Positions 1 through 6,218 of a stretch of 6,218 nt of DNA are shown piece by piece. The notes beneath the pieces were generated by a model. That model saw nothing but the letters and a program-made list of their open reading frames with translations. It was not told the DNA's origin and made no database searches. The stretch is from Desulfovibrio sp. (GTDB lineage Bacteria; Desulfobacterota; Desulfovibrionia; Desulfovibrionales; Desulfovibrionaceae). The position numbers and the translations under genes are program-made. Numbering within the stretch: the stretch's first letter is position 1; every line of letters starts with the position of its first letter. The stretch lies in NCBI GenBank assembly GCA_014804915.1, contig JAAUYW010000062.1:7379-13596 (forward strand), written 5' to 3'.

Positions 1-1278
1 CCCAACCTGTATGATCCTTCCAAGAGCTTTGATTTTGAGGAATGCGTGTTTCTCACGATTCAGCAATCGCCATTGCTGGTCAACAGCGCAGTTGACATTG
101 AAATCAAGAAGCTGGCCCTGACAGACGCAGTCTGGAAATATCTGCCGGAGCCGCGCATGACGCTTACTGTTTCAAACAACCTGACCCGCTACAACATGGA
201 CGAGCGTGATACTCCGGGAAGCTATGGGCGCACGCAGCTCAGGGCCGCTTTTTATGCGGCTTTTCCCAATCCTGTCGCGACATATTTTGAACACAAGGTG
301 CAGAAAATTCTTTTGAATGTGGCAATTTCCACGCATCGCAAGGCTGTGGGCGAGGCAATATACAAAATTGCGCAGGCATATTTGAAGCTGCAGGCGCAAC
401 GGGAGATTCTGGAGGCCCAGAAAGGGCTTCTGCCGCTGGACAAGGAACTGGTTGCCTACTGGCAGCAGGTTGAAAAAGTGGAGGGCAAGCAGGGCGTGGC
501 TCTCAATCTCGCGCGCCAGGCGGAGCGGGAAAGCGAGCTGAAGGTTGAAAAAACGAACATGGAAGAGGTCATGGACCGCAATCGCCTGAAAATGCTCGCA
601 GGCGTAGATCCCCAGCAGAAGCTCAATGTGAACACTTCAGACGCGAATGACATACTGGCAGGTTTTGATGGCCAGAAATTGCGCTGGGAAGAGCGCTGGC
701 AGGCGACCGAGGATGACATGCTTTTGCGCGCGCAACTGAAGCTTACGGATTATAACATCATGGTCGCCTGGGCGCAGTATGTGCCGGAGATGAACATTCA
801 GGTCAATACCTATCCACCTGCAGGCCAGTACCAGTCTCCGCATGGCCAGGAAGACGTGTTTTTGCATCTTAATTTTGATTTTCCGCTGCTTGACTGGGGC
901 CGGCGCTATCGCGGCGTGCAGACAGCGAGGATGCAGAAGGCGCAGGCTTTTCATGAAATGGCGCGCAAGCGCACTGATTATTCCAATAAATGGCTGGATG
1001 CCGAGCAGGGCGTGGCGCTGGCGGAAACCGAGCTTCGCCTGGCTAAAAATCATTATGAAACTGCCGAAATGCAGCTTAAGGAAGCAAGGATCTCTTTTGA
1101 CGAGGGTCTTGTGGAATTGCCCGAGCTTGTTGACAAGCGCCAGGACATGGTAAATGCCAGGATTGAGCTGATCAATGCTGATCTGGAATACAAACTGGCG
1201 CAACTTAAATGGATGTATGTGGCCAGCGTGCTGCAGGAGAGATTCCTTGGCCTGCCATTGAAGGAGTTCATGCAATGA
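1..1278 (+). CDS. TolC-family outer-membrane channel protein (5' end cut by window edge)
   Basis: This is a trimeric outer-membrane efflux/export duct of the OEP/TolC family, which forms the exit channel of tripartite export machines. Frame 1 is open from the first base, giving 425 visible residues. The GTG at 46 is unlikely to be the true start, because the conserved opening of the first repeat (FDFEECVFLTIQQSP, residues 10-24) begins before it. The start and signal peptide therefore lie outside the window. Two OEP repeats are visible. The first has a YLPEPRMTL turn near residues 47-56, followed by long helices to about residue 235. The second starts near residue 244, with YVPEMNIQV, a FDFPLLDWGRRYRGVQTAR segment (about 293-310) like the family's P-L-x-D-x-G-R-R signature, and a closing helix pair around SFDEGLVELPELVDKRQ (about 365-381). 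It ends soon after the last helix, without a long tail. Its stop overlaps the adaptor start (ATGA). The family call is firm; the substrate is unknown, and the neighbours suggest a glycan. Confidence 0.94.
   Translation, partial: PNLYDPSKSFDFEECVFLTIQQSPLLVNSAVDIEIKKLALTDAVWKYLPEPRMTLTVSNNLTRYNMDERDTPGSYGRTQLRAAFYAAFPNPVATYFEHKVQKILLNVAISTHRKAVGEAIYKIAQAYLKLQAQREILEAQKGLLPLDKELVAYWQQVEKVEGKQGVALNLARQAERESELKVEKTNMEEVMDRNRLKMLAGVDPQQKLNVNTSDANDILAGFDGQKLRWEERWQATEDDMLLRAQLKLTDYNIMVAWAQYVPEMNIQVNTYPPAGQYQSPHGQEDVFLHLNFDFPLLDWGRRYRGVQTARMQKAQAFHEMARKRTDYSNKWLDAEQGVALAETELRLAKNHYETAEMQLKEARISFDEGLVELPELVDKRQDMVNARIELINADLEYKLAQLKWMYVASVLQERFLGLPLKEFMQ
1261..1266 (+). promoter_or_regulatory. Ribosome binding site of the adaptor gene
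   Basis: AAGGAG lies 8 bases before the ATG at 1275, inside the last codons of the channel gene. It supports 1275 as the adaptor start. The in-frame ATG at 1209 would add 22 residues with no signal character and bury the signal peptide. The site and the ATGA overlap point to translational coupling. Confidence 0.8.
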
Positions 1279-2174
1279 TTCGTCTGGCTCTTGAAATTTG
1301 TCTTTTCATCCTGCTTGTCGCAGGCGCGCCGGCCATGGCGCAGGAAACTGCCACCATTCTCACTGGCAAGGTGGTGGCGACTGTTTCGCGGGCGACGCCA
1401 ATGCCATTTAATGGGATTGTTGAAGAAGTGCTGGTAAAACCGGGCGATCCTGTGCATGCAGGTTCCGGTCTCATGCGGTACAGGCTGCAGGAGGAGGCTG
1501 CCAGGCTTTTGCAGCGCGAGGTTACAATGGGCGCAGGCACGGAACAGCTGCGCAGCCAGGCGCTGGATATGCAGAGACAGCTGGCTGCGATCACCGCTGA
1601 CCGCAACAAGACCAGGCAGCTGGTTTCTTCCGGACTTGGCTCCCGCCAGGCGCTGAACAGGGTTGAAGACAACGTGCAGTCATTGAACAGCAGCATCGCC
1701 CTGACCCAGGAGATGATTCGCAAAAATGAAAGCAATTTCAAGCTGCGGCTTGAGGAGCTTTCAGGCTATTATGGCGAGCCAATTCACGTGGGCGGAAAAC
1801 TGCCCGAACTTCTGATCTTGCGCTCGCCCATTGCCGGCTATGTCCTGTCAGTCGCGCCGGCGCTGAATCCTGGCCAGCTTCTTGGCGCGGGCACGGCTCC
1901 AATCCAGGTTGGCCAGCTCAATCCGGTGCTGATTCAGGTGCCTGTTTATGAGGCGGAGATAAACAGCATTCATGTTGGCGACAGCGCTGATGTGGAAATC
2001 CCTTCCCTCAACAACCGCAAATTTGGCGGCATAGTCAGCGAGATATCCTGGATTTCAACTGACATGAATGTCGCCAGTCCTTCCTATTACACTGTGGAGC
2101 TGACAGTTCCCAATCCTGATCTGGTTCTGAAGCCAGGCTTCAAGGCCATCGTGCGTTTTGAGGCAAAGCGCTAG
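1275..2174 (+). CDS. Periplasmic adaptor (membrane fusion protein, HlyD/RND-MFP-like), short form
   Basis: Adaptors of this family bridge an inner-membrane transporter and a TolC-type outer-membrane channel. The 299-residue product starts with a signal peptide (hydrophobic 4-18, then an APAMA-Q junction at 18-23, a good signal peptidase I site). There is no lipobox cysteine and no second membrane segment, so the mature protein should be soluble and periplasmic. Domains in order: first half of a lipoyl domain (about 44-71, PFNGIVEEVLVKPGDPV); an alpha-helical hairpin (about 72-165); second lipoyl half (about 181-213, LRSPIAGYVLSV); and a beta-barrel (about 216-299, ending LKPGFKAIVRFEAKR). At the hairpin tip, R114, L116, G120, S123 and L127 fit the R-x-L-x(6)-S-x(3)-L pattern used by adaptors to dock on TolC-like tips. 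The protein stops where the barrel ends, so the membrane-proximal domain of AcrA-type adaptors is missing. The family call is firm; the transported substrate is not visible. Confidence 0.92.
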   Translation: MIRLALEICLFILLVAGAPAMAQETATILTGKVVATVSRATPMPFNGIVEEVLVKPGDPVHAGSGLMRYRLQEEAARLLQREVTMGAGTEQLRSQALDMQRQLAAITADRNKTRQLVSSGLGSRQALNRVEDNVQSLNSSIALTQEMIRKNESNFKLRLEELSGYYGEPIHVGGKLPELLILRSPIAGYVLSVAPALNPGQLLGAGTAPIQVGQLNPVLIQVPVYEAEINSIHVGDSADVEIPSLNNRKFGGIVSEISWISTDMNVASPSYYTVELTVPNPDLVLKPGFKAIVRFEAKR

Positions 2175-2177
2175 GAG
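2173..2177 (+). promoter_or_regulatory. Ribosome binding site of the flippase gene, close-spaced
   Basis: AGGAG overlaps the last two bases of the adaptor's TAG stop and sits only 3 bases before the ATG at 2181. The spacing is shorter than usual. The overlap of stop and ribosome binding site suggests that flippase translation depends on ribosomes finishing the adaptor gene. Confidence 0.6.
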
Positions 2178-2180
2178 AGA

Positions 2181-3578
2181 ATGAGGCTTAAAAGCATTCC
2201 GGCGCGCCTGGGCTATATTCTTGGCGCGCAGTGGGTACGCGATCTTTCCTGGACCCTTTTCACCATACTGCTTGCAAGGCGCAGTCCGGATATCATGGGC
2301 CAGATCGTTCTGGCCCTTACTTATGGCTATCTGGTCAAGACGGCGGCTGACGTCGGCCTTAATGATTACCTGCTCTCAACTTTTGCCAGACGCGATGAGC
2401 GCCCCATGCGCCTGCTTGGCGAGGTTACCTGGCTCAAGCTTGCTGTCCTTTTCCTAGCGCTCTATGCAGCCTGGCTGATAACAGGCTGGCAGCAGTATGG
2501 CAGCGGGCTGCGCATTGTGGTGCTGTGCATTGCGGCCGGGCTTGGCATGGATGCGCTGGCTGATTCCTTTTTCGCGCTTTGCCAGGCTCGCGGCCGCCAG
2601 GATGTGGAAATGCGCATTCGCGCTCCAGCCGCGCTAATTGGCATTGGCTATGGCATAGTAGCAGTCATCGCCGGCTGGGCGCCAATGGCCATTGCCCTGT
2701 ACAAGCCCCTGGAATCCGGCCTCTGCATCCTTTTCTGCCTGTTTGCCCTGGGCAGGAATCCGCTGCCCAGGCTGCGTCTGGAGGCATTGAAAGACCTTTT
2801 CCACAAAATGCGCAGCGGGCTCATTTTTACCGGCATGGCGGCCTGCGCGATGTTCTATAACAAGATCAATGTGATTTTTCTCAAGAAATATGGCGGCAAC
2901 GCGGATGTGGCAGGCTACGGGGTGGCCTGGGAAACCATAGAAGGCGTTTCCGTGCTTGTTTCCAGCGCGCTGCTTGGCAAGGTCATTTTTCCGCTGCTGG
3001 CCAGCCTCTGGAAAGAAAACCGCAGGGCTTTTACCGCGCTGGCCGGCCAGACCACCCGCACCCTTTGGGCCGCTTCCCTGCCGCTTATCTTTCTGATTTG
3101 CGTTGAAAGCGACAGATTTCTTACTTTTGTGTACGGACCTGAATATGGCCGCGCCACGCTTGCGCAGCAATTGCTGACGCCCTGTCTGGCGACCGCGTTC
3201 CTGCACAATCTGGCAGCCTATGCGATGATCAGCATGCGCCGCTTCAAATTGCTGTTTGGCTTTTACCTGAGCGGCGTAATTGTGAATCTGGCAAGCTGTT
3301 TCCTGCTGATTCCCGTCAAGCCGCTGGCAGGAGCGGCGCTTGCCCTTACTGCCACGAAAGTCTGGGTGGCAATTCTCACTGTCGGCTTTTTTCAGTGGCG
3401 GGTACGGCCAATGAGCGCCTCCCAGTGGGCGCTTGCCCTGGCGGCGGCCTGCGCCTGCGTCGCCATCTGGCAGGCGCTGTTGCCAGTCGCGCCGCGTGAG
3501 CTGGCGGAATTTGGCGGCCTGCTGCCCTTGCTGGCCCTGTTCTGGCTCTGGCGGCCGCCATCCCTGTTTGAAAAATAA
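2181..3578 (+). CDS. Wzx/MOP-superfamily polysaccharide (oligosaccharide) flippase
   Basis: This is a polytopic inner-membrane protein of 465 residues, the usual size for Wzx-type flippases of the MOP superfamily, which move undecaprenyl-linked oligosaccharides from the cytoplasmic to the periplasmic face. About 12-14 hydrophobic segments can be seen, roughly at 10-32, 39-56, 84-101, 109-136, 149-165, 167-190, 213-233, 245-275, 295-312, 327-350, 356-377, 380-403, 415-433 and 444-458. Family-like patterns include FYNKINVIFLKKYGGNADVAGYG (225-247), matching the 'no-x-hydrophobic ... vGyY' region at the start of the second half, and the FVYGPEY turn (316-322) after a short charged stretch. The last third, with ISMRRFKLLFGFYLSGVIVN and PLAGAALALTATKV, is also typical. 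It follows the adaptor gene at 6 bp and seems to close the operon; the next gene converges. It could transport another lipid-linked molecule (teichoic acid-like or MurJ-like substrate), but the size and the neighbours favour a glycan. Confidence 0.88.
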   Translation: MRLKSIPARLGYILGAQWVRDLSWTLFTILLARRSPDIMGQIVLALTYGYLVKTAADVGLNDYLLSTFARRDERPMRLLGEVTWLKLAVLFLALYAAWLITGWQQYGSGLRIVVLCIAAGLGMDALADSFFALCQARGRQDVEMRIRAPAALIGIGYGIVAVIAGWAPMAIALYKPLESGLCILFCLFALGRNPLPRLRLEALKDLFHKMRSGLIFTGMAACAMFYNKINVIFLKKYGGNADVAGYGVAWETIEGVSVLVSSALLGKVIFPLLASLWKENRRAFTALAGQTTRTLWAASLPLIFLICVESDRFLTFVYGPEYGRATLAQQLLTPCLATAFLHNLAAYAMISMRRFKLLFGFYLSGVIVNLASCFLLIPVKPLAGAALALTATKVWVAILTVGFFQWRVRPMSASQWALALAAACACVAIWQALLPVAPRELAEFGGLLPLLALFWLWRPPSLFEK

Positions 3579-3582
3579 CTGG

Positions 3583-5424
3583 CTATGCCTGCGCTTTGGC
3601 CCTGGCCGCCCGCCCGGCAGCCTGATAGCGCTTCTGGCCGGAAAGTTCGCTCTTTCTGAGCCGGATTGATTTTGGCGTTACTTCCACAAGCTCGTCCTCG
3701 CGCACAAAATGGAGCGCGCGTTCAAGCGTCATTTTGCGCACGGGCGTGAGAATCACATTTTCATCCTTGCCCGCGGCGCGCAGATTGGTAAGCTTTTTCT
3801 CTTTTGTGGCATTTACGTCAATGTCATTGTCGCGGTTGTGCTCGCCGACTATCATGCCTTCATATACAGGCTCGCCTGGCTCGACAAAGAGGGTGCCGCG
3901 CGGCTCCAGATTGTAAAGCGCATAGGCCACCGCCGCCCCTGGCCTGTCAGCCACAATCGAGCCTGTATAGCGGCTTGGAAAATCGCCGCGCCATTCGTCA
4001 TAGCCTTCCAGCCAGGAATTCATGATGCCGGAGCCCCTGGTATCTGTGAGGAATTCATCGCGGTAGCCAATCAGGCCGCGGGAGGGGACGGAAAATTCAA
4101 GGCGCACGCGGCCTGTGCCGCCATTCACGCAGTTGAGCAGCCTGCCTTTTCTCTGCGCCAGCTTGTCAGTCACCACGCCCATGAAAATTTCGTCGCAGTC
4201 AACGCAAAGATGCTCAATCGGCTCAAGCGTCTTGCCTTCGCTGTTCTGCTTTAGAATCACTTCAGGTCGGCCAACGCCCAGCTCAAAGCCCTCCCTGCGC
4301 ATGGTTTCAATCAGGATCGCAAGCTGGAACTCGCCCCTGCCCTTGACAATGAACGCATCGCGCTCTGGCGTTTGCTCAATTTTGATTGCGACATTGCGCA
4401 GGCTCTCGCGGGCCAGCCGCTCTTCTATCTGGCGGCTTTGCACAATTTTGCCTTCCCGTCCGGCAAGCGGGGAGGTGTTGATGCCAAAGCGCATTGCGAC
4501 AGTAGGCTCATCAACGCGGATCCTGGGCAGCGCTGCCGGCTGCTCGCGCGTGCAGATCGTGTCGCCAATCTTGACGTCTTCAATGCCAGCCAGCACGACT
4601 ATGTCGCCAGGGCCAACCGCATCCACTTCGGAGACGCCAAGGCCGTCATAAACCTGCAGTTTGCTGACGCGCAGCGGGCGCGGCTCGCCATTCTCGCCAA
4701 TGCAGGCCAGCGCCTCCCTGGCCTGGGCGCTGCCATGCATCACGCGGCCAACCGCGAGCCTGCCCAGATAATCGGAATAATCAAGATCAGCCACCAGCAT
4801 CTGGAAGGGCTCGTCAGGATCATGCTCCGGCGCGGGAATGTGCTTGATAATCGCTTCAAAAAGGGGCGCAAGATCCTGCGGCTTGTCGTCAATGTTGTTC
4901 ATTGCCACGCCATCGCGGCCGATTGCGTAGAGAACGGGAAAATCGAGCTGCTCCTCATTCGCGCCCAGATCGATAAAGAGATCATAGATCTCGTTGAGCA
5001 CTTCCTGGGGGCGGGCATCCTTGCGGTCAATCTTGTTCACGACAACGATCACGGGCAGCCCGGCCTCCAGCGTCTTGCGCAGCACAAAGCGGGTTTGCGG
5101 CAAGGGGCCTTCCGAGGCATCGACAAGCAGGATCGCGCCTGTGGCCATTGACAGGGCGCGCTCGACTTCGCCGCCAAAATCGGCATGTCCTGGCGTGTCA
5201 ATGATGTTTATCTTGACATCGCCGTAACGGACAGCGCAATTCTTTGCGGAAATTGTAATGCCGCGCTCGCGCTCAAGATCCATTTTGTCCATTACGCGGT
5301 CTTCCACCTGCTGGTCAGCGCGGAATACGCCAGACTGGCGGAAAAGGGCGTCAACCAGCGTCGTCTTGCCATGGTCAACATGCGCGATGATCGCAACGTT
5401 GCGCAGGGATTCGTTTTTTTGCAT
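3583..5424 (-). CDS. typA: TypA/BipA translational GTPase
   Basis: This is a ribosome-binding GTPase of the EF-G/LepA class, known in other bacteria for large-subunit assembly and for growth under cold or other stress. It acts in the cytoplasm. The product has 613 residues, the normal family length. The GTPase domain shows G1 AHVDHGKTT (14-22), switch [11 protein letters not shown] (49-58), G3 DTPGH (76-80, with the catalytic His80) and G4 NKID (130-133). The usual G5 position (about 166-172) reads YAIGRDG instead of a canonical S-A-x. A domain II barrel follows (about 205-290, including LGRLAVGRV), then domain III (about 305-385, [16 protein letters not shown] and [13 protein letters not shown]) and the EF-G C-like domain. 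The TypA signature [13 protein letters not shown] lies near 447-460, with the TypA-specific C-terminal domain after it. An in-frame TAA at 5440-5442 fixes the start at 5424. The upstream GGAAG (minus strand, 5429-5433) is a weak, close ribosome site. It is transcribed away from the aldolase and towards the flippase. Confidence 0.98.
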   Translation of the reverse strand: MQKNESLRNVAIIAHVDHGKTTLVDALFRQSGVFRADQQVEDRVMDKMDLERERGITISAKNCAVRYGDVKINIIDTPGHADFGGEVERALSMATGAILLVDASEGPLPQTRFVLRKTLEAGLPVIVVVNKIDRKDARPQEVLNEIYDLFIDLGANEEQLDFPVLYAIGRDGVAMNNIDDKPQDLAPLFEAIIKHIPAPEHDPDEPFQMLVADLDYSDYLGRLAVGRVMHGSAQAREALACIGENGEPRPLRVSKLQVYDGLGVSEVDAVGPGDIVVLAGIEDVKIGDTICTREQPAALPRIRVDEPTVAMRFGINTSPLAGREGKIVQSRQIEERLARESLRNVAIKIEQTPERDAFIVKGRGEFQLAILIETMRREGFELGVGRPEVILKQNSEGKTLEPIEHLCVDCDEIFMGVVTDKLAQRKGRLLNCVNGGTGRVRLEFSVPSRGLIGYRDEFLTDTRGSGIMNSWLEGYDEWRGDFPSRYTGSIVADRPGAAVAYALYNLEPRGTLFVEPGEPVYEGMIVGEHNRDNDIDVNATKEKKLTNLRAAGKDENVILTPVRKMTLERALHFVREDELVEVTPKSIRLRKSELSGQKRYQAAGRAARAKAQA

Positions 5425-5546
5425 CGCTCTTCCCGAAAATTAGGTTTGCACCGGCTTTTTAAGCATTTTTGACGCTCTTGTCATTAGTCTGCCGTGTTGC
5501 AGGCAGGGCAATCTGGGGCTATGCTCTTGCTGGAGGTGGCAACAGC
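5425..5546. promoter_or_regulatory. Divergent intergenic region between typA and the aldolase gene
   Basis: These 122 bases must hold at least the typA promoter. The best minus-strand candidate is TTGCCC (5511-5506) and ACTAAT (5488-5483) separated by 17 bases, each matching 4 of 6 consensus positions. It would give a leader of about 50 bases. On the plus strand, TTGCAG (5497-5502), 17 bases, then TATGCT (5520-5525) has promoter geometry but would start the transcript on top of the aldolase ribosome site, so it is doubtful. TTGTCA (5478-5483) fits a -35 box but has no partner. A short inverted repeat TGAC-N6-GTCA spans 5470-5483 and could be an operator or chance. The promoter boxes are guesses; the divergent layout is certain. 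Confidence 0.4.
5532..5536 (+). promoter_or_regulatory. Ribosome binding site of the aldolase gene
   Basis: GGAGG ends 10 bases before the ATG at 5547. It is the strongest ribosome site in the window and supports that start. The nearest upstream ATG (5521) is in another frame. Confidence 0.8.
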
Positions 5547-6218
5547 ATGAATGTATGTGAAATTCGCGATTTGATAAAAAAGGGCCAGCCGACAATCGGC
5601 ACCTGGCTGCAGTTGCCTTCGCCAGATGTCGCCGAGCTTGTCGCCAGGGCAGGCTATGACTGGGTAGCTGTTGACATGGAGCATGCCAGTTTTGGCATTT
5701 CCCTGCTGCCGGATATTTTTCGCGCCATTGAATGCGCTGGCTGCGCGCCTTTCGCGCGTTTGCCCGAGGCGACGAAAGTCTGGATCAAGGCAGCCCTGGA
5801 GGCAGGCGCGCAGGGCCTGATATTTCCGATGATCGAAACTGCGGAACAGCTGGCCCGGGCCATTGATCTCGCCACTTATCCAGGCCAGGATTTCTGGCGC
5901 CAGCCAGGGGATGTCGCCAGCGCCTATCGCGGCGTAGGCTTTTGCCGCGCGAACCAGTTTGGCAAAAAATTTGAGGAATACAGGCAGGAAAGGGCGCCGC
6001 GCATCTTTCTGGCGGCTCAGATCGAGCATATTCGCGCCGTCGGGAATCTGGACGGGATTTTGGCGCATTCGCGTCTGGATGCGATTATGGTTGGGCCCTA
6101 TGATCTTTCCGGCTCAATGGGCCTGACCGGCCAGTTTGAGCATCCGGAATTTCAGGCGGCAATGGCCCGCATCGCCAGCGCCTGCAAGAAGCATGGCGCA
6201 GTAATGGGCGCGCATGTG
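5547..6218 (+). CDS. HpcH/HpaI-family class II aldolase (3' end cut by window edge)
   Basis: The frame is open from ATG 5547 to the last base, giving 224 residues without a stop; the family is usually about 250-265 long, so perhaps 30-40 are missing. HpcH/HpaI enzymes are metal-dependent TIM-barrel aldolases that cleave or form 2-keto-3-deoxy acids, releasing pyruvate plus an aldehyde. Aligned by eye to E. coli HpaI, the key residues are kept: D43 and H46 in VDMEHAS (HpaI D42, H45), R71 in FARLP (R70), Q158 and metal ligand E160 in LAAQIEH (Q147, E149), and metal ligand D186 in VGPYDLSGSMG (D175). GAQGLIFPMIETAEQ (87-101) is also typical. About 11 extra residues lie between YP (111-112) and RGVG (128-131), where HpaI has only a short PYGE link. 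The VGPYDLSGSMG and RGVGFCRAN-FGKKFEEY patterns recall the subgroup found in surface-polysaccharide loci, from memory. Substrate unknown; catabolic 2-keto-3-deoxy sugar acid aldolase is the alternative. Genes further right are not visible. Confidence 0.92.
   Translation, partial: MNVCEIRDLIKKGQPTIGTWLQLPSPDVAELVARAGYDWVAVDMEHASFGISLLPDIFRAIECAGCAPFARLPEATKVWIKAALEAGAQGLIFPMIETAEQLARAIDLATYPGQDFWRQPGDVASAYRGVGFCRANQFGKKFEEYRQERAPRIFLAAQIEHIRAVGNLDGILAHSRLDAIMVGPYDLSGSMGLTGQFEHPEFQAAMARIASACKKHGAVMGAHV

Noticed and set aside
46..48. GTG 46 as the start of the channel protein
   Set aside because: Frame 1 is open upstream and the OEP repeat already begins before it, so the gene is simply cut by the window edge.
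1209..1274. Longer adaptor start at ATG 1209
   Set aside because: It would add 22 polar residues before an obvious signal peptide and overlap the channel gene by 70 bases; AAGGAG at 1261-1266 supports 1275.
637..1275. Minus-strand open frame (212 codons) opposite the channel gene
   Set aside because: It is antisense to a strongly supported TolC-family gene and has no motif or ribosome site of note.
3550..3559. GGCGGCCGCC palindrome near the flippase end as a terminator
   Set aside because: It is a loopless 10-bp palindrome inside the coding region with no following T-run; more likely GC-rich codon use.
4372..5151. Long plus-strand open frame (259 codons) opposite typA
   Set aside because: It lies wholly antisense to a well-conserved gene. 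Its translation is low-complexity shadow sequence with no recognisable domain, typical of GC-rich antisense frames.
5470..5483. TGAC-N6-GTCA inverted repeat as a known regulator site
   Set aside because: The arms are only 4 bp, do not extend, and match no operator consensus I can name with confidence; kept only as a remark in the intergenic entry.
5425..5531. Three GCTCTT words spaced 48 and 49 bases apart in and near the intergenic region (5426, 5474, 5523)
   Set aside because: The words are only six bases long and differ in their flanks, so chance is the simplest explanation.
5484..6068. Minus-strand open frame (194 codons) opposite the aldolase
   Set aside because: The plus strand codes for a clear HpcH/HpaI aldolase with all key residues, and the antisense frame shows no family features.

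Overview
This is a gene-dense stretch of a Gram-negative bacterial chromosome. An outer-membrane TolC-type channel and a periplasmic adaptor imply two membranes. By eye the DNA is moderately GC-rich, and base use is similar across all five genes, so nothing marks a recent insertion. The TypA protein is of the non-enterobacterial type, and from memory it most resembles deltaproteobacterial (Desulfovibrio-like) proteins. That lineage guess is weak.

Left part (1-3578, + strand): three tightly packed genes that look like one operon. The first is the 3' part of a TolC-family outer-membrane channel protein, cut by the window edge. It overlaps by 4 bp (ATGA) the start of a small secreted membrane-fusion/adaptor protein. 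Seven bases after that gene comes a polytopic MOP/Wzx-type oligosaccharide flippase. Channel and adaptor would span the periplasm and outer membrane, and the flippase would move a lipid-linked glycan across the inner membrane. No ABC, RND or MFS pump is present in the window. The adaptor also lacks the C-terminal membrane-proximal domain that normally contacts an RND pump. My inference is that this is part of a glycan or exopolysaccharide export locus rather than a drug-efflux operon. The missing genes (synthase, glycosyltransferases or a pump) would lie to the left.

Middle part (3583-5424, - strand): complete typA/bipA, a ribosome-associated translational GTPase. It converges on the flippase gene with only 4 bp between the two stop codons.

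Right part (5425-6218): a 122-bp divergent intergenic region, then the 5' portion of an HpcH/HpaI-family class II aldolase on the + strand. The aldolase runs off the window with no stop codon. It keeps the family's metal-binding and catalytic residues and carries an extra segment of about 11 residues. Related aldolases are often found in surface-polysaccharide loci, so the two flanks of typA may share a theme, but the sequence does not prove this.

No tRNA, rRNA, CRISPR array, insertion sequence, att site or convincing intrinsic terminator was seen. No gene-free stretch exceeds 122 bp.
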